Assembly: GCF_014699115.1 (NCBI RefSeq)
Contig: NZ_JACXAD010000010.1
Location: forward strand, 122,759-186,758
Reading direction: 5' to 3'
Source of the DNA: Hymenobacter montanus
GTDB lineage: Bacteria > Bacteroidota > Bacteroidia > Cytophagales > Hymenobacteraceae
Length of the DNA: 64,000 nucleotides
The position numbers were made by a program, and so were the translations under genes. A model generated the notes under the pieces. The model saw nothing but the letters and a program-made list of their open reading frames with translations, had not been told where the DNA came from and ran no database searches. Positions 36,394 through 46,183 of the stretch are shown here, piece by piece (within the stretch, counting starts at the first letter, position 1; each line of letters starts with the position of its first letter).

Positions 36394-37713
36394 TTGGCTG
36401 AGATTCAACCTTTGCGCGGCTGGCGCTACAACCCGACGCTGAGCGCTGACATTGATGCGTACGTGTCGCCGCTGTTCGATGTAGTTTCCGCGAAGCAGCG
36501 GGAAGCCCTTTACCGCAACCCACTCAATTCCATTCATTTGTCGGTACCCCGCACCGATGACCCCGCGGCGGCGGCCCTGGCGCGACTGCGCGAATGGCAA
36601 GCCAACGGCGTGCTGTGCCAGGATGAGCTGCCGGGCCTCTACGCGTATTATCAATATTTCAGGCTGCCGGGCAGCACCCGCGAATACTGCCGCAAAGGCT
36701 TTATGTGCCACATTCGGGCCTACGAATGGGCCGAGAACGTGGTGCTGCGGCACGAAGACACCCTGCCCGCTTCGGTGAATGACCGGGCCCAGCTGCTGGC
36801 CCGCACGCAGTTCCAGACCAGCGCCACTCACGGCCTGTACCGCGACGAGGACTTCGCGCTGGAAGCTTATCTGGACGAGGCCATGCGGTCGCCGATTTAC
36901 GAAACGGTGGAAGATTACCAGGGCGCGCGCGACGTACTGGCCGTGATTCAGGACGCGGCGGTAATCCGGCGCTTTCAGGCGGTATTGGCGAGCCGGCAAG
37001 TCATTCTAGCCGATGGCCACCACCGCTACGAAGGCTCGCTAACCTACCGCCGCGCCCGGCAGGCCGCCAACCCGGCCGCCATCGGCCGCGAGCCGTGGAA
37101 CTACCACCTGATGTACCTCACCAACGCGGCGGCCGACGACCTGCGCATTTTAGCCACCCACCGCCTGCTGCTGGAGCTGCCCGACCAGCTGAGTGAAGCC
37201 GAGCTGCTGGACCGCCTGACCCCGTATTTCAACGTGCTGCTGAAGGATGCCGCGCACGATTTGCCCGAGATAATTGCGGGCAAGCCGTGGGCATTTGGGC
37301 TATACCTCGGCGGGCAAGCCTACAAGCTGCGGCTGCGGCCCGAGGTTCACCCCCTGCTGGACTGGGATACCACCCCGGAAGTAAAAGCCCTGGATTTGAC
37401 GGTGCTCCACTTTTTCGTGCTGGAAAAAGCGCTTGGCATCGTGGGGCCCGACGCCCAACGGGCCTGGCCGGGCGTGGCTTACGTACGCAACTTCGCCGAG
37501 TGTTTGCAGCGCGTGGATCGGGGCGAAGCCCGTGCGGCCTTTATCGTGAACGAGGTAAGCATGTCCGAAGTAGAAGCCGTGTGCCATTCCGGGGCCGTGA
37601 TGCCGCCGAAGTCGACCTTTTTCTATCCCAAAACCATTGGCGGCTTCCTGTTCAGCAGCATTGCCGACGACGAAGCGGGCAACATATTCACTGAGCAATT
37701 TCTCACCCACTAA
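36394..37713 (+). CDS. DUF1015 family protein
   Basis: A 439-residue protein of the DUF1015 family (SpoIIE-adjacent, SerC-linked in some genomes), function unknown. The N-terminus MAEIQPLRGWRYNP and YVSPLFDVVS, the RKGFMCHIRAYEWAENVVLR block and the core ADGHHRYEGSLTYRR are typical; the His-rich HHRYE resembles a metal or catalytic site. The end FFYPKTIGGFLF is the family's Pro-Lys motif. The start is TTG 36394; the frame has no ATG or GTG between the preceding stop and this point. maf follows 17 bases later, so co-transcription is likely. Confidence 0.88.
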   Translation: MAEIQPLRGWRYNPTLSADIDAYVSPLFDVVSAKQREALYRNPLNSIHLSVPRTDDPAAAALARLREWQANGVLCQDELPGLYAYYQYFRLPGSTREYCRKGFMCHIRAYEWAENVVLRHEDTLPASVNDRAQLLARTQFQTSATHGLYRDEDFALEAYLDEAMRSPIYETVEDYQGARDVLAVIQDAAVIRRFQAVLASRQVILADGHHRYEGSLTYRRARQAANPAAIGREPWNYHLMYLTNAAADDLRILATHRLLLELPDQLSEAELLDRLTPYFNVLLKDAAHDLPEIIAGKPWAFGLYLGGQAYKLRLRPEVHPLLDWDTTPEVKALDLTVLHFFVLEKALGIVGPDAQRAWPGVAYVRNFAECLQRVDRGEARAAFIVNEVSMSEVEAVCHSGAVMPPKSTFFYPKTIGGFLFSSIADDEAGNIFTEQFLTH

Positions 37714-37730
37714 GCCCCAACCGTATCCGC

Positions 37731-38324
37731 GTGAGACTCGTCCTTGCTTCTAATTCGCCCCGGCGGCGCCAATTGCTCACCGATTTGGGCCTGAGCTATG
37801 AGATTCGGCTGCGGGAAGTCGACGAGGACTTCCCGGCGCACCTGCGCCGGGCTGAGGTAGCGGAATACCTGGCCGCCCGCAAAGCCGCCGCTTACGCCAG
37901 CGACCTGGCCTCGGACGAAGTGCTGCTAACGGCCGATACCATCGTGTGCCTGGATGAGGATGTGCTTAACAAGCCCGCCGACGTGGCCGAAGCCACCGCC
38001 ATGCTCACTCGCTTGCAAGGCCGGGCCCACGACGTTTTCACGGGGGTGTGCCTGCGCTGCGGCGACGGGCGCCAAACTATATTTTCCGACCAAACTACGG
38101 TTCATTTTCGCCCACTCACTTCGGCTGAAATTGCTCACTACATTGCCTCCGCAAGGCCCTTCGACAAAGCCGGGGCCTACGGCGCGCAAGACTGGATAGG
38201 CATGGTGGGGGTCACCCGTCTGGAAGGTTCCTACTTTAACGTGATGGGCCTGCCCGTGCACCGGGTCTGGGCTGAGTTGGAGGCGCTGGGCGCTTTGCCA
38301 GCCTTTGGGCACGGCAGTCGTTAA
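37731..38324 (+). CDS. maf: Maf family nucleotide pyrophosphatase
   Basis: A 197-residue Maf-type enzyme that hydrolyses non-canonical or excess nucleoside triphosphates. Signature LASNSPRRRQLLTDLG at the N-terminus, ADTIVCLDEDVLNKP and the DWIGMVGVTRLEGSYFNVMG stretch are intact. The start is GTG 37731. The gene lies between the DUF1015 gene (17 bases) and a membrane protein gene (12 bases), in one likely operon. Confidence 0.95.
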   Translation: MRLVLASNSPRRRQLLTDLGLSYEIRLREVDEDFPAHLRRAEVAEYLAARKAAAYASDLASDEVLLTADTIVCLDEDVLNKPADVAEATAMLTRLQGRAHDVFTGVCLRCGDGRQTIFSDQTTVHFRPLTSAEIAHYIASARPFDKAGAYGAQDWIGMVGVTRLEGSYFNVMGLPVHRVWAELEALGALPAFGHGSR

Positions 38325-38336
38325 ACCACCTTCGAC

Positions 38337-40112
38337 ATGCGCTTAATACTACTGGTGACTGTGCTGGGTTTACTGGCCGCGAGTGCCCTGCTCGGATTGA
38401 TTTACGGCCCGGCTGGCTACGCGCAAATCGCGGAATTAAGCCATATTGCTTACTTCGAATCCGCCGGACCGAGCTATCTGCCGCTCGACATTTCACTAGC
38501 TGCTTATGCCCAGTTTCGCATTGGCATCCTGGTTGCGTTGGCCATTAGCTTGGTCAGCACGTTCTTCTTACTGCTAAGACCGTCTTTCCAACGAGAGGGC
38601 AAACGGCTCCTTCAGGAACTACGCAGGGCCCTTTCGGCCTTAAGTCGCACTATCGCGGCCCTCAGCGCAGCCGAATTGTGGCTGGCGGGCCTGCTGCTGC
38701 TCGCCCTTGTTGGGGCGCCGTTGGTTCAGTTGTTAATCGATTCCCTTAGCCCCGACGAGCTATTGTCCTACGATGCTTTCGTGCATCAAGGGCCGGTGGC
38801 AACCACCGGATTTTATCCCATTCCGAATAACCACGTTCTGTACAACTTGCTTTGCTGGCCACTAAAACAGGTTATGCCCGGCCATGTGCGCGCCATCATG
38901 CGTCTGCCTTCGTTCCTGATGGCCACGGTGGGCACGGCTGTAAGCTACCTGCTGCTCACTTATTTTCGGAGTTTTCGAGTAGCTACCGTGGTCACGGCCT
39001 TATTTGGGCTTAGTGAAATTACCGTCACCTACGCGGCTTCCGGACGCGGATACTACCTGCAGTTCGTGTGCCTGGAACTGGCTTTTTTTGCGGTGCTCAC
39101 GCTGGTGAGCCGGTCGCGCGGCCGACGCCTGGCGTGGGCGGCATTTATCGTGGGTTGCCCGGCGGGGCTATACGCCGTGCCCACGTTTGCGATGCCAATG
39201 CTGGCTTTGCTACTGGTGCTGCTCGCGGCCGGAGCTACGGCCCCGGCGCGACTCCGAAAGCCTTTTCTCCTACAAGTCGGTGGGGCGGCGTTGGCTATTG
39301 GGCTAATCTCGGCGCTGCTTTATTGGCCGGTTGGCAGCCTTTCCGGCTGGTCCCGGCTGCTGGAAAACCGCTACCTGGCGTCCTGTTCACTGGCTGAATT
39401 TCTGCACCGGGAGCAATCTTATCTGTACGAAGCGGCCAATCTGCTTTACGGCCCGCCCCGAGCGGCCCTCTTGCTCTGGGCGGGCATCATGGTTGTCACT
39501 CCGTTGATGCTGGTCCGACCAGGGCTCAATTCGTCTACCCGTTGGTTAGCCAGTACCTGCTGGGTCCTGTTGGCGGTTCCCGCGGCCCTAATGGTCGTGA
39601 AACAACTGTTTATTCCCGCCCGAGCGCTGCTGTTCACCACTTATTTTTTGTATTTGCTGGTGGCGCTGGCGGCCGATTACGGGTGGCGGCATTGGCCCCG
39701 GCCGTGGGCTACCCGCGCCGTCGCGAGTACCCTAGCCGCGGTGATTTTGATAAAACTGTTCGCCCTGAGCAAGCACTTACCAGTTTTACTACGCAGCCGC
39801 GAAAAAACGGAGTCGATTGCTCGGGCCTATCAGTGGCTACGCCGGCAACCAACCGGCCCGGTGTTCACGGAAGACCACTATCACGGGCTGCTGTTTTATC
39901 ACTTTAACCTGCTCGAGCCTACCCCCTTGCTGTTGCAGTACGAGCACCATCCCACCACCAGCCCTCGGTACGTGGTATTGCCCAAAGGCCAGCCGATAAA
40001 CCCCATTGAATGGGCGGCTAGCCTGCCGTTGCAAGTGCGGTATCAGGATGATATAGTTACTATCTATACCTCACCCAATTTTAAAACCACCCCCGCGAAG
40101 CTGGTTCCGTAG
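38337..40112 (+). CDS. GT-C type membrane protein, ArnT/PMT-like (first of a tandem pair)
   Basis: A 591-residue integral membrane protein with about 11-12 predicted helices and a C-terminal soluble tail (about 490-591). The first extracytoplasmic loop holds SPDELLSYDAFVHQGPVATT and YPIPNNHVLYN, an acidic motif arrangement like that of GT-C glycosyltransferases, which use polyprenyl-linked sugars. ASGRGYYLQF and YAVPTFAMPML are shared with the next gene product. ATG 38337 follows maf by 12 bases. Glycosyltransferase function is inferred from layout; no substrate can be named. Confidence 0.75.
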   Translation: MRLILLVTVLGLLAASALLGLIYGPAGYAQIAELSHIAYFESAGPSYLPLDISLAAYAQFRIGILVALAISLVSTFFLLLRPSFQREGKRLLQELRRALSALSRTIAALSAAELWLAGLLLLALVGAPLVQLLIDSLSPDELLSYDAFVHQGPVATTGFYPIPNNHVLYNLLCWPLKQVMPGHVRAIMRLPSFLMATVGTAVSYLLLTYFRSFRVATVVTALFGLSEITVTYAASGRGYYLQFVCLELAFFAVLTLVSRSRGRRLAWAAFIVGCPAGLYAVPTFAMPMLALLLVLLAAGATAPARLRKPFLLQVGGAALAIGLISALLYWPVGSLSGWSRLLENRYLASCSLAEFLHREQSYLYEAANLLYGPPRAALLLWAGIMVVTPLMLVRPGLNSSTRWLASTCWVLLAVPAALMVVKQLFIPARALLFTTYFLYLLVALAADYGWRHWPRPWATRAVASTLAAVILIKLFALSKHLPVLLRSREKTESIARAYQWLRRQPTGPVFTEDHYHGLLFYHFNLLEPTPLLLQYEHHPTTSPRYVVLPKGQPINPIEWAASLPLQVRYQDDIVTIYTSPNFKTTPAKLVP

Positions 40113-40205
40113 CCGCCCGAACCAGCTCTGGCGGGCTTACCCTCCCCTTCTCCGTCAACAGTTCCAGGTAGCGCCTTGCCTGAATTCACGGTGCAGCCGA
40201 TTGCC

Positions 40206-42098
40206 ATGCCCTCATTTCCTCATTCTGCTCCTGCGCCTAATCCCCGACCATCTAATCAACCGGAGAATGGGGCTAATGAGACTTTCAGTACTCCGGGCTG
40301 GCGCTTCTTTTCGCTGGTCGGCTTGTTCCTACTGACGCTTTGTGCGGGGTATGCCGCCGCGATATTGCACAGCGTTACCTGGGCCGAAGCCCGCCAGCTG
40401 GACGCTATCTGTCCGTTTTTCCCCTGGAATACGCGGCTCTTCTCGGCCCAGGACCTACGGCAGGCGTGGCAGCTGCTGGCCGCGCTGGCCGGAGCCGGCG
40501 GCATTGGTACGGGAGCCCTGGCCTTCGGCGCCCCGGGCCGACGGGAAGTGTTTTCACTGGGAAAAAGCCTCCACGCGGCCTGGCAAGCCCTGGTCGACGC
40601 GGCCGTTTCGCTAACCACCCGGGAAAGGTACACTGCCCTGGGGCTGCTGGCTGCCCTGACGCTGTTGCGGGCGTACCTGAGCCAGGCTTCGGTAACTCCC
40701 GAGCGCGATGACGCTGGTTCCTACGCGCTTTTCGTGAGCCAGGGCTTGTTTGCGACAGCTACCTATTATCCGGTCCCCAACAACCACGTGCTGTCCAATA
40801 TCCTGGATTGGCTGTTCTACCGGGTAAACCCCGATTTCTGGTGGACCATGCGCCTGCCGGTGCTGCTAACCACCACGGCTACCACGGTGCTGCTATTTCT
40901 GGGCTTGCGGCACTGGCGCCTGGCTTTCCGGCCCGCCGTGGTGGCGGTATTGCTGTTCAGCCTCTCGAAATTAATCGTGCATCATTCCGCCGTGGGCCGC
41001 GGCTACTGGCTCTTAACGGCCTTTGCGGCGGTCGTGTTTTTTGCTACCCTGGCCCTCACCCACGGCACCCGGCAGCCGCGGGCGGCCTGGGTACTGCTGG
41101 TCGTGAGCGGCGTGCTCGGCGCTTATACCGTCCCCACTTTTGCCCTGGTCATTGCCTCGGCTTTCTCGTGGTTGGGCTACCAGTTCGGTCGGCAAAGGGC
41201 CGCGGCGAATATCCTGCGGCTAGGGGTGGCCGGGCTGCTCGTGGTGGCGGCCACCTTGCTCCTGTACGCGCCAATGCTGTTTGTATCGGGCCCCACCCTC
41301 TTTTTCAGCAACGGCTACGTGACCGCTCACCCCTTCGGTGAGTTCCTGGCGGGGCTACCCACTTACCTGTGGCAGTCAGAAGGTTTTCTGACGGGTCAGA
41401 TGCAGGTGGGGGCCGTGCTCACGGTGTTGGTCGGGGTGGGCAGCGCAGTCCTGATGCGGCGGGCTTCCAACGGCCAGCTACCGGCGGAGCACGCCGTTTT
41501 CTGGCGGCAGCTGGCTCCCGCGGCCTGGTGGTTTTACGCCCTTCCATACGCCATCATTGTCGCCAAACGCGTATTTGCTCCGGACCGGACACTGCTTTAC
41601 AAGGCCTTCTTCTTATTCGTGCTGCTGGCAATGGTAGTTGAATGGCTACTGCGGCACCCCAGGCTCGGCCAGTGGCGGGGCCTACGCCCGTGGCTGGGCA
41701 CCTTGGCTATTGTGTGGACCAGCTACCAATTGGTTAATCTGTGGCGCGACAACCGCGGGCCCCACCAGCAGAACGTCGAGTATCACGCGGCCTTCACCTG
41801 GCTGGCCCGCCAGCCGCGCGGCCCCGTGCTGGTGCCCGAGCCCCGGCACAGCATTTTCCTGCGGCTGTACTTTAAGTCGGAGCTCCCGGCCCAAACGTGG
41901 CAGCTCGATGGCCGGCCCCACCCCGGCCGGGCCTACCAGTATGTGGTAGCCTTTCCCAATAAGCGCGGGTATTTTCAGCCGAAATTCACGTACGAGCCCG
42001 CTTTCCGCAACGCGGAAGTGGAGATATTTCGCGTGCCGACGGTCGGGCCGGCTCCGGCGGGCCTACCGCCTTACTGGTATTTACATGAAAATCCATAA
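40206..42098 (+). CDS. GT-C type membrane protein, ArnT/PMT-like (second of a tandem pair)
   Basis: A 630-residue paralogue of the preceding protein: SVTPERDDAGSYALFVSQGL, YYPVPNNHVLSN, HHSAVGRGYWLL and AYTVPTFAL match it in order. The Asp pair in ERDD is closer to the GT-C catalytic DxD/ED pattern than in the first copy. It has about 12 helices and a C-terminal soluble domain. I use ATG 40206; a TTG at 40176 is in frame and closer to the first gene. Two diverged copies in tandem suggest duplication followed by specialisation, perhaps in surface polymer or protein glycosylation. Confidence 0.75.
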   Translation: MPSFPHSAPAPNPRPSNQPENGANETFSTPGWRFFSLVGLFLLTLCAGYAAAILHSVTWAEARQLDAICPFFPWNTRLFSAQDLRQAWQLLAALAGAGGIGTGALAFGAPGRREVFSLGKSLHAAWQALVDAAVSLTTRERYTALGLLAALTLLRAYLSQASVTPERDDAGSYALFVSQGLFATATYYPVPNNHVLSNILDWLFYRVNPDFWWTMRLPVLLTTTATTVLLFLGLRHWRLAFRPAVVAVLLFSLSKLIVHHSAVGRGYWLLTAFAAVVFFATLALTHGTRQPRAAWVLLVVSGVLGAYTVPTFALVIASAFSWLGYQFGRQRAAANILRLGVAGLLVVAATLLLYAPMLFVSGPTLFFSNGYVTAHPFGEFLAGLPTYLWQSEGFLTGQMQVGAVLTVLVGVGSAVLMRRASNGQLPAEHAVFWRQLAPAAWWFYALPYAIIVAKRVFAPDRTLLYKAFFLFVLLAMVVEWLLRHPRLGQWRGLRPWLGTLAIVWTSYQLVNLWRDNRGPHQQNVEYHAAFTWLARQPRGPVLVPEPRHSIFLRLYFKSELPAQTWQLDGRPHPGRAYQYVVAFPNKRGYFQPKFTYEPAFRNAEVEIFRVPTVGPAPAGLPPYWYLHENP

Positions 42099-42104
42099 GT
42101 GCGC

Positions 42105-42530
42105 CTAACCACGAGCCAGCAGCGCAATACCCACCACAATCAGCCCCAAGCCGGCGACCTGGGCCGGCGTGAGGGCCTCCCGCAGCAGCACTACCCCGAG
42201 CACGGCCGCCAACAGCACCGAGCCGCCCACAATTACCGGCGTGCCCACCGCAGCCGGAACCCCGCGCCGAAACACGACGAAGGAGAGGATCTCGGCCAGC
42301 CCGACTCCCAGGCCCGCCAGGGCCGCCAGACCTAGGCCTTGGCTGGTGATGGGCAATGGTTGGCCTTGGAGCCGAAGCTTGAGCAGCCACGCGCCGCCCA
42401 GGGCCGCGGCGACCAACTGCAGCACCACCGCCCCCACCGCCGGGGGTATGTGGCTGGCGGCGAGCTTAAGGAAGAAGTTGTAGAGCGCCAGGCACAGGGC
42501 CGTGAGCAAAGCAAGGGGCAGCCAATTCAT
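42105..42530 (-). CDS. Small EamA/DMT-superfamily membrane protein
   Basis: A 141-residue half-size EamA protein with four or five helices: LALLTALCLALYNFFLKLAA, a second helix at about 33-55, then GLGLAALAGLGVGLAEIL, VGGSVLLAAVLGVVLL and VAGLGLIVVGIALLARG. It resembles single-domain drug/metabolite transporters that work as dimers. I choose ATG 42530 (MNWLPLALL); the frame opens earlier at 42611. It is convergent with the GT-C gene (6 bases between stops). Confidence 0.82.
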   Translation of the reverse strand: MNWLPLALLTALCLALYNFFLKLAASHIPPAVGAVVLQLVAAALGGAWLLKLRLQGQPLPITSQGLGLAALAGLGVGLAEILSFVVFRRGVPAAVGTPVIVGGSVLLAAVLGVVLLREALTPAQVAGLGLIVVGIALLARG

Positions 42531-42579
42531 AAGTAATTCCAATAAGCTTGTGGCCGACCGGGCGGCCGGGGCATAATTC

Positions 42580-43452
42580 CTACACCAGCTTATAGTTCCG
42601 ATATTCACCAACGCGGTACCCCGTTAGCTGCTCTATTACCCGTTTGAAGTGGTCTTTCAGCCGGTAGCGGTTCCGGGTCAGGTCGTGGTCGAAGCTCCAG
42701 TTTCTCTCCCGAATGCGGGTGGTCATCACGGCCGGGTGGGTGCCCGTGAAGCGCTGCAGCGAATCAATTTGACTGTAGTCAAACTCCTCGGCTTGAGCGA
42801 TGTTCTGGGTCATCCACTCATCGGAGTGCCATAGCTTGCCGAAGGATTCTTGCTTTCGCTGCATGGCGGCCGGGGTCTTCACCCAGCCATAATGGTGCAC
42901 GGTGGCCGCCAGCAGCTTCACCCGCAGCTTGCGGGTGCCGTCCACCCGAAAGCCTTGGGCGTCGCGGTAGGACTGCACGCCAATGCCCGGGCGCACAATG
43001 CGGATTTCGCGCCGATACCACCGGTACGAATCGCCCACGTAATCGTAGGAGCCGTAGAAATGACGGTAGCTCAGCAGCAGTCCTTCCACCTTGGGGTCGC
43101 CAGCCCACCGCTCCATACCGGCCCGGATAGCCGGGTAATCGGCCTCGTGCAACACCTCATCGGCCTGCAGGTAAATGGCCCAGTCGGCGTCGGCGGGCAC
43201 GGCCGCCAGGGCCTTATCGGTTTCCACGGCCAATACCCGGCCGCCCGTGCGCAGGCGGTCGTCCCACACGGTTTCAACGATGCGAATCTTGGGCGAGCCG
43301 ATGCTCCGAATCAGGCCCAGGGTGTCGTCGTCGGACTGCCCCACCGCTACTACTATTTCGTCGCACAAGGGCAGCAACGAATGAATGCTTTCCAGCACCG
43401 GGTAGTCGTATTTGACGGCATTGCGGACAAACGTGAAGCCGACTGCTTTCAT
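42580..43452 (-). CDS. Family 2-like glycosyltransferase
   Basis: A 290-residue GT-A fold glycosyltransferase. The N-terminus VGFTFVRNAVKYDYPVLESI, the CDEIVVAVGQSDDDT block and the acidic ADWAIYLQADEVLHE (a QADE in the DxD position) are typical of the group that adds core sugars, e.g. WaaE/KdtX-like enzymes. A YDYVGDSYRWYRRE segment and a basic C-terminus follow. It ends 9 bases before gpsA begins on the same strand, so the pair may be co-transcribed. Acceptor unknown. Confidence 0.85.
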   Translation of the reverse strand: MKAVGFTFVRNAVKYDYPVLESIHSLLPLCDEIVVAVGQSDDDTLGLIRSIGSPKIRIVETVWDDRLRTGGRVLAVETDKALAAVPADADWAIYLQADEVLHEADYPAIRAGMERWAGDPKVEGLLLSYRHFYGSYDYVGDSYRWYRREIRIVRPGIGVQSYRDAQGFRVDGTRKLRVKLLAATVHHYGWVKTPAAMQRKQESFGKLWHSDEWMTQNIAQAEEFDYSQIDSLQRFTGTHPAVMTTRIRERNWSFDHDLTRNRYRLKDHFKRVIEQLTGYRVGEYRNYKLV

Positions 43453-43461
43453 GGCGGTAGG

Positions 43462-44484
43462 TTAACGAAGCTGTTCTTTGAGAATCTCCAGCTCCACGGC
43501 CGGAGCCACTCTTTCGTACAGCACCCGGTACGCGGCCGCGGTAATGGGCATGTTGACTTTGAGCTTTTTGTTTAGCTCGAAGATGCTTTTCACGGCGTAG
43601 TAGCCTTCGGCCACCATGTTCATCTCTAATTGGGCCGATTTCACGGAGTAGCCGCGGCCCACCATGCTGCCAAAGGTGCGGTTGCGCGAAAACTGCGAGT
43701 AAGCCGTCACGAGCAAGTCGCCGAGGTAGGCAGAAGCCGAGAGGTCGCGCGGCTGGGGGTTGATGGCCTGCAGGAAGCGGCGGATTTCCTGCACCGCATT
43801 ACTCACCAGCACGGCCAGGAAATTGTCACCGTAGCCCAGGCCGTGGGCAATACCGCCGGTCAGGGCAATGATGTTTTTCATGACGGCGCAGTACTCGATG
43901 CCATCGAGGTCGTTGGCCGGGTGAGCCCGCACGTAGCGGTTGCGCAGCAGCTCGCAAAAACCCAGCGCCAGCTCGGCATCGGGCGAGCCAATGGTTAGGT
44001 AGCTCTGTTTTTCCAGGGCCACTTCCTCGGCGTGGCACGGCCCGGCAATAACGCCGAGTTGAGCCCGCCCCAGCCGAAACCGCTCGGCCACGTAGTCGGT
44101 TACCAGCTGGTTCTTGCCCGGAATCATGCCCTTGATGGCCGACACCACCCGCTTGTGTTTGAGCGCGTCGCGGTCCAGCTTGTCGAGCACGGGCTGCACG
44201 AAGGCGGCCGGCACGGCCAGCACCAGCCAATCGGCTTCCTCAATGGCTTCGTCGAGGTCAGCGGTGGGGTATACCCGGTTCAGGTCGAACTGCACCGCCG
44301 AGAGGTAGCGGGGGTTGTGGCGCGTGCGCAGCAGGTGCTGGATGTCGTCTTTGGCCCGCAGCCACCAGTCGACCCGGGCCCCGTTTTCACTGAGGATTTT
44401 AGTAAGGGCAGTGGCCCAGGAGCCGCCACCGAGCATGGCAATTTTTTCCAAGGGAAGAGGAAGTTGGGAGGGATTGGGACGCAA
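43462..44484 (-). CDS. gpsA: NAD(P)H-dependent glycerol-3-phosphate dehydrogenase
   Basis: Makes sn-glycerol 3-phosphate for phospholipid synthesis. The Rossmann motif AMLGGGSWATALTKILSENG, SAIKGM, GVIAGPCHAEEVALEKQS and the catalytic-lysine region YCAVMKNIIALTGGIAHG, then AYLGDLLVTAYSQFSRNR, are intact. It is 340 aa; ATG 44484 adds about 15 residues before the conserved strand, so a later start is possible. Confidence 0.95.
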   Translation of the reverse strand: MRPNPSQLPLPLEKIAMLGGGSWATALTKILSENGARVDWWLRAKDDIQHLLRTRHNPRYLSAVQFDLNRVYPTADLDEAIEEADWLVLAVPAAFVQPVLDKLDRDALKHKRVVSAIKGMIPGKNQLVTDYVAERFRLGRAQLGVIAGPCHAEEVALEKQSYLTIGSPDAELALGFCELLRNRYVRAHPANDLDGIEYCAVMKNIIALTGGIAHGLGYGDNFLAVLVSNAVQEIRRFLQAINPQPRDLSASAYLGDLLVTAYSQFSRNRTFGSMVGRGYSVKSAQLEMNMVAEGYYAVKSIFELNKKLKVNMPITAAAYRVLYERVAPAVELEILKEQLR

Positions 44485-44659
44485 AGAACGACAAACTCTC
44501 TTCCTCCGACGAGCCCGGGGCGTTTTTGCCTACGCCGAACCAGGCCGGGTACGACCATTGAACCAGGGCACGGCCCGGTTCAGACCAGCCGCTCAATCCG
44601 GTTACCTCTCCCCTGTTCGCGGCGCGAAAACGCTTCGGCCGGTGGCCGCGTCTTTTCCG

Positions 44660-46066
44660 CTATTTAGCGTCGGCGTCTTCCTTCAGGGCCTCCTTATTCA
44701 GGCTTTTGGCATCCTTGATTTCGACTAGGGAGCCGTTCTTCAGGGTCTTGGCCACGGCCCGGAACGGTCCGCTGACGACCTGGGCCCCCGCCGGCACCCC
44801 GCTCAGAATCTCAATGTTCTGGAAATCGCTGATGCCGGTTTTCACCGGGGTGAGCACCGCCTTGCCGTTTTCGATGACGAACACCACCTCCTGAATTTCC
44901 GCTTTAGGCGCGGTGGTCGGCTCCATGATGGTAGCCGTGCCATTGCCGCGCCCACTGCCCCCCCGGGGGCCACTCTTTTCGGCTGATTTCACGGTAGCCG
45001 AGTCGGAGCGGGTGGTAACGGCCGCCAGCGGCACGCTCAACACCCCGGTTTTACGGTCGGTGATGATGTCGACCGAAGCCGTCATGCCGGGGCGGAACGG
45101 CACGATGGTTTGCCCACCCACGGTGCGCACCAGGTGCCGGTAGCTTTCGGGCAGCAGGCGGATGCGCACCTCAAACTCGGTTACGGCCTCGGCCGTCAGG
45201 GCATCTTTGGCGGTGTTGGCAATGTTGGTTACCAAGCCCTTAAACTGCTCGTCCTTGCTGCTGTAGGCATCAACCTCGACGTTTACCGAGTCGCCGATGT
45301 TCACGTTGTTCACGTCGTTCTCGTTCACGTTCACCCGCACCTCCATGTTGTTGAGGTTGGCGATGCGCATGATTTCGGTACCCGCCATCTGGGTGGTACC
45401 TACCACCCGCTCCCCCTTCTTCACGTTGAGCTTGCTCACCGTGCCGCTCACGGGCGAGTAAATGGTGGTTTTGTTGAGGTTCTTCCGGGCTTCTTCCAGC
45501 GAAGCCGCCGCCGCGCTCACCGTACTCTGCGAGGCCCGGATTTGCTCGCGGGCGCTGTTGATTTCTTCCTGCGAGGCATTATAAGCCGCCTGGCTGGCCT
45601 GGTAGTCAGCCAAGGAAATCACCTTCTGCTTGTAGAGCGAGGCATTGCGGCGGTAGGTCAGCTCGGTTTGCTTGGCGTTGGCCAGCAGTTGCTGGAGGCG
45701 GGCCTGCGCCTGGGCCACGTTGGCGCGCTGGGTGCCTACCTGGGCGCTTTGCACGGCCACCTGAGCCTGGTAGTTATCGGGACGAATGCGCAGCAGCAGC
45801 TGGCCCTTACGCACGGAATCGCCCTCCTGAACGTACAGGGCAATAATTTCGCCGGACACGTCGGGCGAGATTTTCACTTCGGTTTCCGGCTGCACCTTGC
45901 CCGAGGCGCTCACTTTCTCGACGATGTTGGCCGGGCCGGCTTTCGCCACGAGCACCTCCACGGGCGGGGGCTGGCCTATCCAGCCTTGTTTTTTAGCCAC
46001 GGTGTAGCCTACGAGCAGCACCACCACCGCGCCAATGAGCAGGTAGAGTAAACGGTTGTTTTTCAT
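44660..46066 (-). CDS. Efflux periplasmic adaptor (HlyD/MacA-like membrane fusion protein)
   Basis: A 468-residue membrane fusion protein. The N-terminal helix (NNRLLYLLIGAVVVLLVGYT) anchors it in the inner membrane. A lipoyl-like domain in two halves (SASGKVQPETEVKISPDVSG and TIYSPVSGTVSKLNVKKGER) brackets a coiled-coil hairpin of about 100 residues. Beta-barrel and membrane-proximal domains follow. The ATG at 46066 is chosen over a frame start at 46162. It follows the TolC gene on the same strand with 117 bases between. No pump gene is adjacent; MacA-type adaptors normally serve an ABC pump of MacB type, probably encoded elsewhere. Confidence 0.9.
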   Translation of the reverse strand: MKNNRLLYLLIGAVVVLLVGYTVAKKQGWIGQPPPVEVLVAKAGPANIVEKVSASGKVQPETEVKISPDVSGEIIALYVQEGDSVRKGQLLLRIRPDNYQAQVAVQSAQVGTQRANVAQAQARLQQLLANAKQTELTYRRNASLYKQKVISLADYQASQAAYNASQEEINSAREQIRASQSTVSAAAASLEEARKNLNKTTIYSPVSGTVSKLNVKKGERVVGTTQMAGTEIMRIANLNNMEVRVNVNENDVNNVNIGDSVNVEVDAYSSKDEQFKGLVTNIANTAKDALTAEAVTEFEVRIRLLPESYRHLVRTVGGQTIVPFRPGMTASVDIITDRKTGVLSVPLAAVTTRSDSATVKSAEKSGPRGGSGRGNGTATIMEPTTAPKAEIQEVVFVIENGKAVLTPVKTGISDFQNIEILSGVPAGAQVVSGPFRAVAKTLKNGSLVEIKDAKSLNKEALKEDADAK

Positions 46067-46183
46067 GTAATCAGGTGATGGAATAATCAGGCAGTGAGGT
46101 GATGAGGGAGAATTGGGCTGGAAGCCCGGACCAACGGAAACCACGCTTTGGTGCACCGCCACCCTTCTTCGCTAGCTCATCAT

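Noticed and set aside
45110..46051. 313-codon + strand frame opposite the efflux adaptor
   Set aside because: His/Val/Gly-rich antisense shadow of a clear membrane fusion protein gene.
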